Part shown: positions 45,258 through 46,119 of the stretch, piece by piece
Layout: each line of letters begins with the position of its first letter
How positions within the stretch are numbered: position 1 is the stretch's first letter
Assembly: GCF_030814115.1 (NCBI RefSeq)
Contig: NZ_JAUSUP010000014.1
Location: 1-46,119 of the forward strand
Direction: 5' to 3'
DNA from: Alkalibacillus filiformis
GTDB taxonomy: Bacteria > Bacillota > Bacilli > Bacillales > Alkalibacillaceae
Length of the DNA stretch: 46,119 nt
The notes under the pieces: model-generated
Told to the model about the DNA's origin: nothing
Database searches by the model: none
What the model saw: only the letters and a program-made list of their open reading frames with translations
Position numbers and translations under genes: made by a program

Positions 45258-45869
45258 TTATTGAGACGTATTATGATTTGGAATTGAAGAGTTAACAACG
45301 GATAGCCGCCCTAAAATTTTCGGAAGCAGTACAGCAGCTCCCATCGTAATCACGAAATCCTTTATAAAGAATGGCAGCATAGCAATAGCACCTTGTGTCA
45401 ACGTTAATGGCACTTCTAATACAAGGTTAGTTGAAGCTACCATAAATGGTGTGCCAATTAAATAGTTTGCCATTAAACCAGCAAAGGTAGCTGCGATATA
45501 GACTGTGACATTAGGTTTTTGACTTTTTTCAACGATATACCCAGTTACCCATGCTACAGCAATAAAGGATAATAAAAAGCCTCCTGTCGGGTAAATAAAC
45601 GGTTGTAAACCAGAACTCATTTCAGCAAACACAGGCACTCCTGCAGCGCCAATTAATAAATAGACAATGACAGAAAAACTTCCTAACTTTCTTCCTAAAA
45701 TAATACCAGCTAAGATTGCAAAAAATGTTTGTAATGAAAGTGGGACTGATCCAGCACCATATGTAATTTTTAAAAATGGAAACCAAATCGCAATGTTGGC
45801 GCCGATCATCAGTAATACAACAAATACAGAACCTAATGTTAACTCACTCGGACTGAACCTTCTCTTCAT
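45258..45869 (-). CDS. bioY: Biotin transporter BioY (ECF S-component)
   Basis: Membrane substrate-binding subunit of 203 residues with six helices for biotin uptake by an ECF complex. VPLSLQTFFAILAGIILGRKLG, PVFAEMSSGLQPFIYPTGGFLLSF and YLIGTPFM are BioY landmarks. ATG 45869 follows AAGGGAGGG; upstream residues lack a site. A BirA-like box upstream suggests biotin repression. The ECF energising module is not in the window. Confidence 0.93.
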   Translation of the reverse strand: MKRRFSPSELTLGSVFVVLLMIGANIAIWFPFLKITYGAGSVPLSLQTFFAILAGIILGRKLGSFSVIVYLLIGAAGVPVFAEMSSGLQPFIYPTGGFLLSFIAVAWVTGYIVEKSQKPNVTVYIAATFAGLMANYLIGTPFMVASTNLVLEVPLTLTQGAIAMLPFFIKDFVITMGAAVLLPKILGRLSVVNSSIPNHNTSQ

Positions 45870-45916
45870 TTTCTTCCCTCCCTTTGATGATAATAATATA
45901 TCGAAAGGAAAAGGGA

Positions 45917-45947
45917 TTGTCAACTTGTTTTTGTTTTAGGTAAACAA
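45917..45947 (-). promoter_or_regulatory. BirA-like operator upstream of bioY
   Basis: TTGTCAACT-N13-GGTAAACAA on plus strand (TTGTTTACC-N13-AGTTGACAA for bioY) resembles the Bacillus biotin operator TTGTTAACC-N14-GGTTAACAA with few mismatches and one base less spacing. Position 48 bp before bioY fits repressor binding. Confidence 0.55.
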
Positions 45948-45969
45948 TAAAGGTGATACTTATGGGAAA

Positions 45970-46030
45970 ATATCGGCGCACACGGGTTATTTATCAGCGC
46001 TCGCAGAAATTTATCGGCGCACACCGGCTA
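45970..46030. repeat. Three-unit array with 20-21 bp period, related to 13165-13304
   Basis: Units begin ATATCGGCG (45970), TTATCAGCG (45991) and TTATCGGCG (46011), in the same orientation as the first array. The tails (CACACGGG, CTCGCAG, CACACCGG) differ from the A-rich tails of the other array. Confidence 0.75.
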
Positions 46031-46119
46031 GGCCCCCTTAAACTGGACACAAAACAATTCACCTAGCTGTGACTCAAAATTGCTCAATTTTTTATCATTT
46101 CCCTCCATATTATAGTGGT
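46031..46119. other. Right-edge non-coding sequence
   Basis: GGCCCCCTTAAACTGGACAC near 46031 has the look of the end of an IS3-type element (reverse: GTGTCCAGTTTAAGGGGG), but no transposase is inside the window. No gene is seen in this stretch. Confidence 0.25.

Noticed and set aside
46031-46119. Insertion sequence at the right end
   Set aside because: Only a short IS3-like end motif is visible; no transposase or second inverted repeat can be seen, so no mobile-element call is made.

Overview
The window looks like chromosomal core DNA of a spore-forming, low-GC Bacillaceae, probably from the halophilic/alkaliphilic side of the family. Gene order follows the Bacillus subtilis yus-met-suf-yun-yut-yum-yui blocks. 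Sporulation genes (yunB, lytH) are present, Shine-Dalgarno sequences are strong, GTG/TTG starts are frequent, and several extracellular lipoproteins are very acidic. Species cannot be fixed from sequence alone. No prophage, CRISPR array, rRNA or tRNA was seen.

Layout. 0.2-1.4 kb: an FtsW-type SEDS protein. 1.4-4.8 kb (minus strand): zinc uptake operon znuA-znuC-znuB-zur behind two Zur boxes. 4.8-6.1 kb: a small metal/thiol cluster with a DUF302 protein, a PCYCGC lipoprotein with an in-frame TGA, and a CopZ-like chaperone. 6.1-6.6 kb: nested intergenic repeats. 6.6-13.1 kb: proline dehydrogenase (candidate cre site) and the fadN-fadA-fadE beta-oxidation operon with a FadR-type box. 13.1-15.5 kb: a 20-bp-period repeat array, an ArsC/Spx-like protein, gcvH, a Toprim protein and two thioredoxin-fold proteins. 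15.5-18.7 kb: two SAM (S-box) riboswitches in series before metN-metP-metQ. 18.8-24.7 kb: a small unannotated ORF and sufCDSUB. 24.8-28.3 kb: yunE, yunD, yunC, yunB. 28.3-30.2 kb: a lysine riboswitch before an NhaC-family transporter. 30.4-33.0 kb: a neurotransmitter:sodium-symporter-family transporter and lytH. 33.0-39.2 kb: yutD, two small hypothetical genes, yutE, yutF, yutG, a D-2-hydroxyacid dehydrogenase, yutI (NifU), yuzD, yuzB, dapF, yutM (IscA-like). 39.3-45.9 kb: yumC, type II NADH dehydrogenase (Rex-like box), yuiB, yuiC, yuiD, pepA and bioY (BirA-like box). The right edge holds a second copy of the 20-bp-period repeat.

The genes form several small metabolic modules: zinc homeostasis; fatty acid and proline catabolism; methionine uptake; Fe-S cluster assembly (SUF plus the carriers YutI and YutM elsewhere in the window); and flavin redox (YumC and NDH-2). 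Many modules carry a recognisable regulatory site or riboswitch.

The most unusual signal is in the PCYCGC lipoprotein (5334-5819). The reading frame crosses one TGA at the first position of a C-x-x-C motif and keeps coding family-like sequence to the usual PTPTPMP tail. A hairpin starting 8 nt after the TGA has the geometry expected of a bacterial SECIS. This is a candidate selenoprotein; a simple nonsense mutation is the competing explanation.
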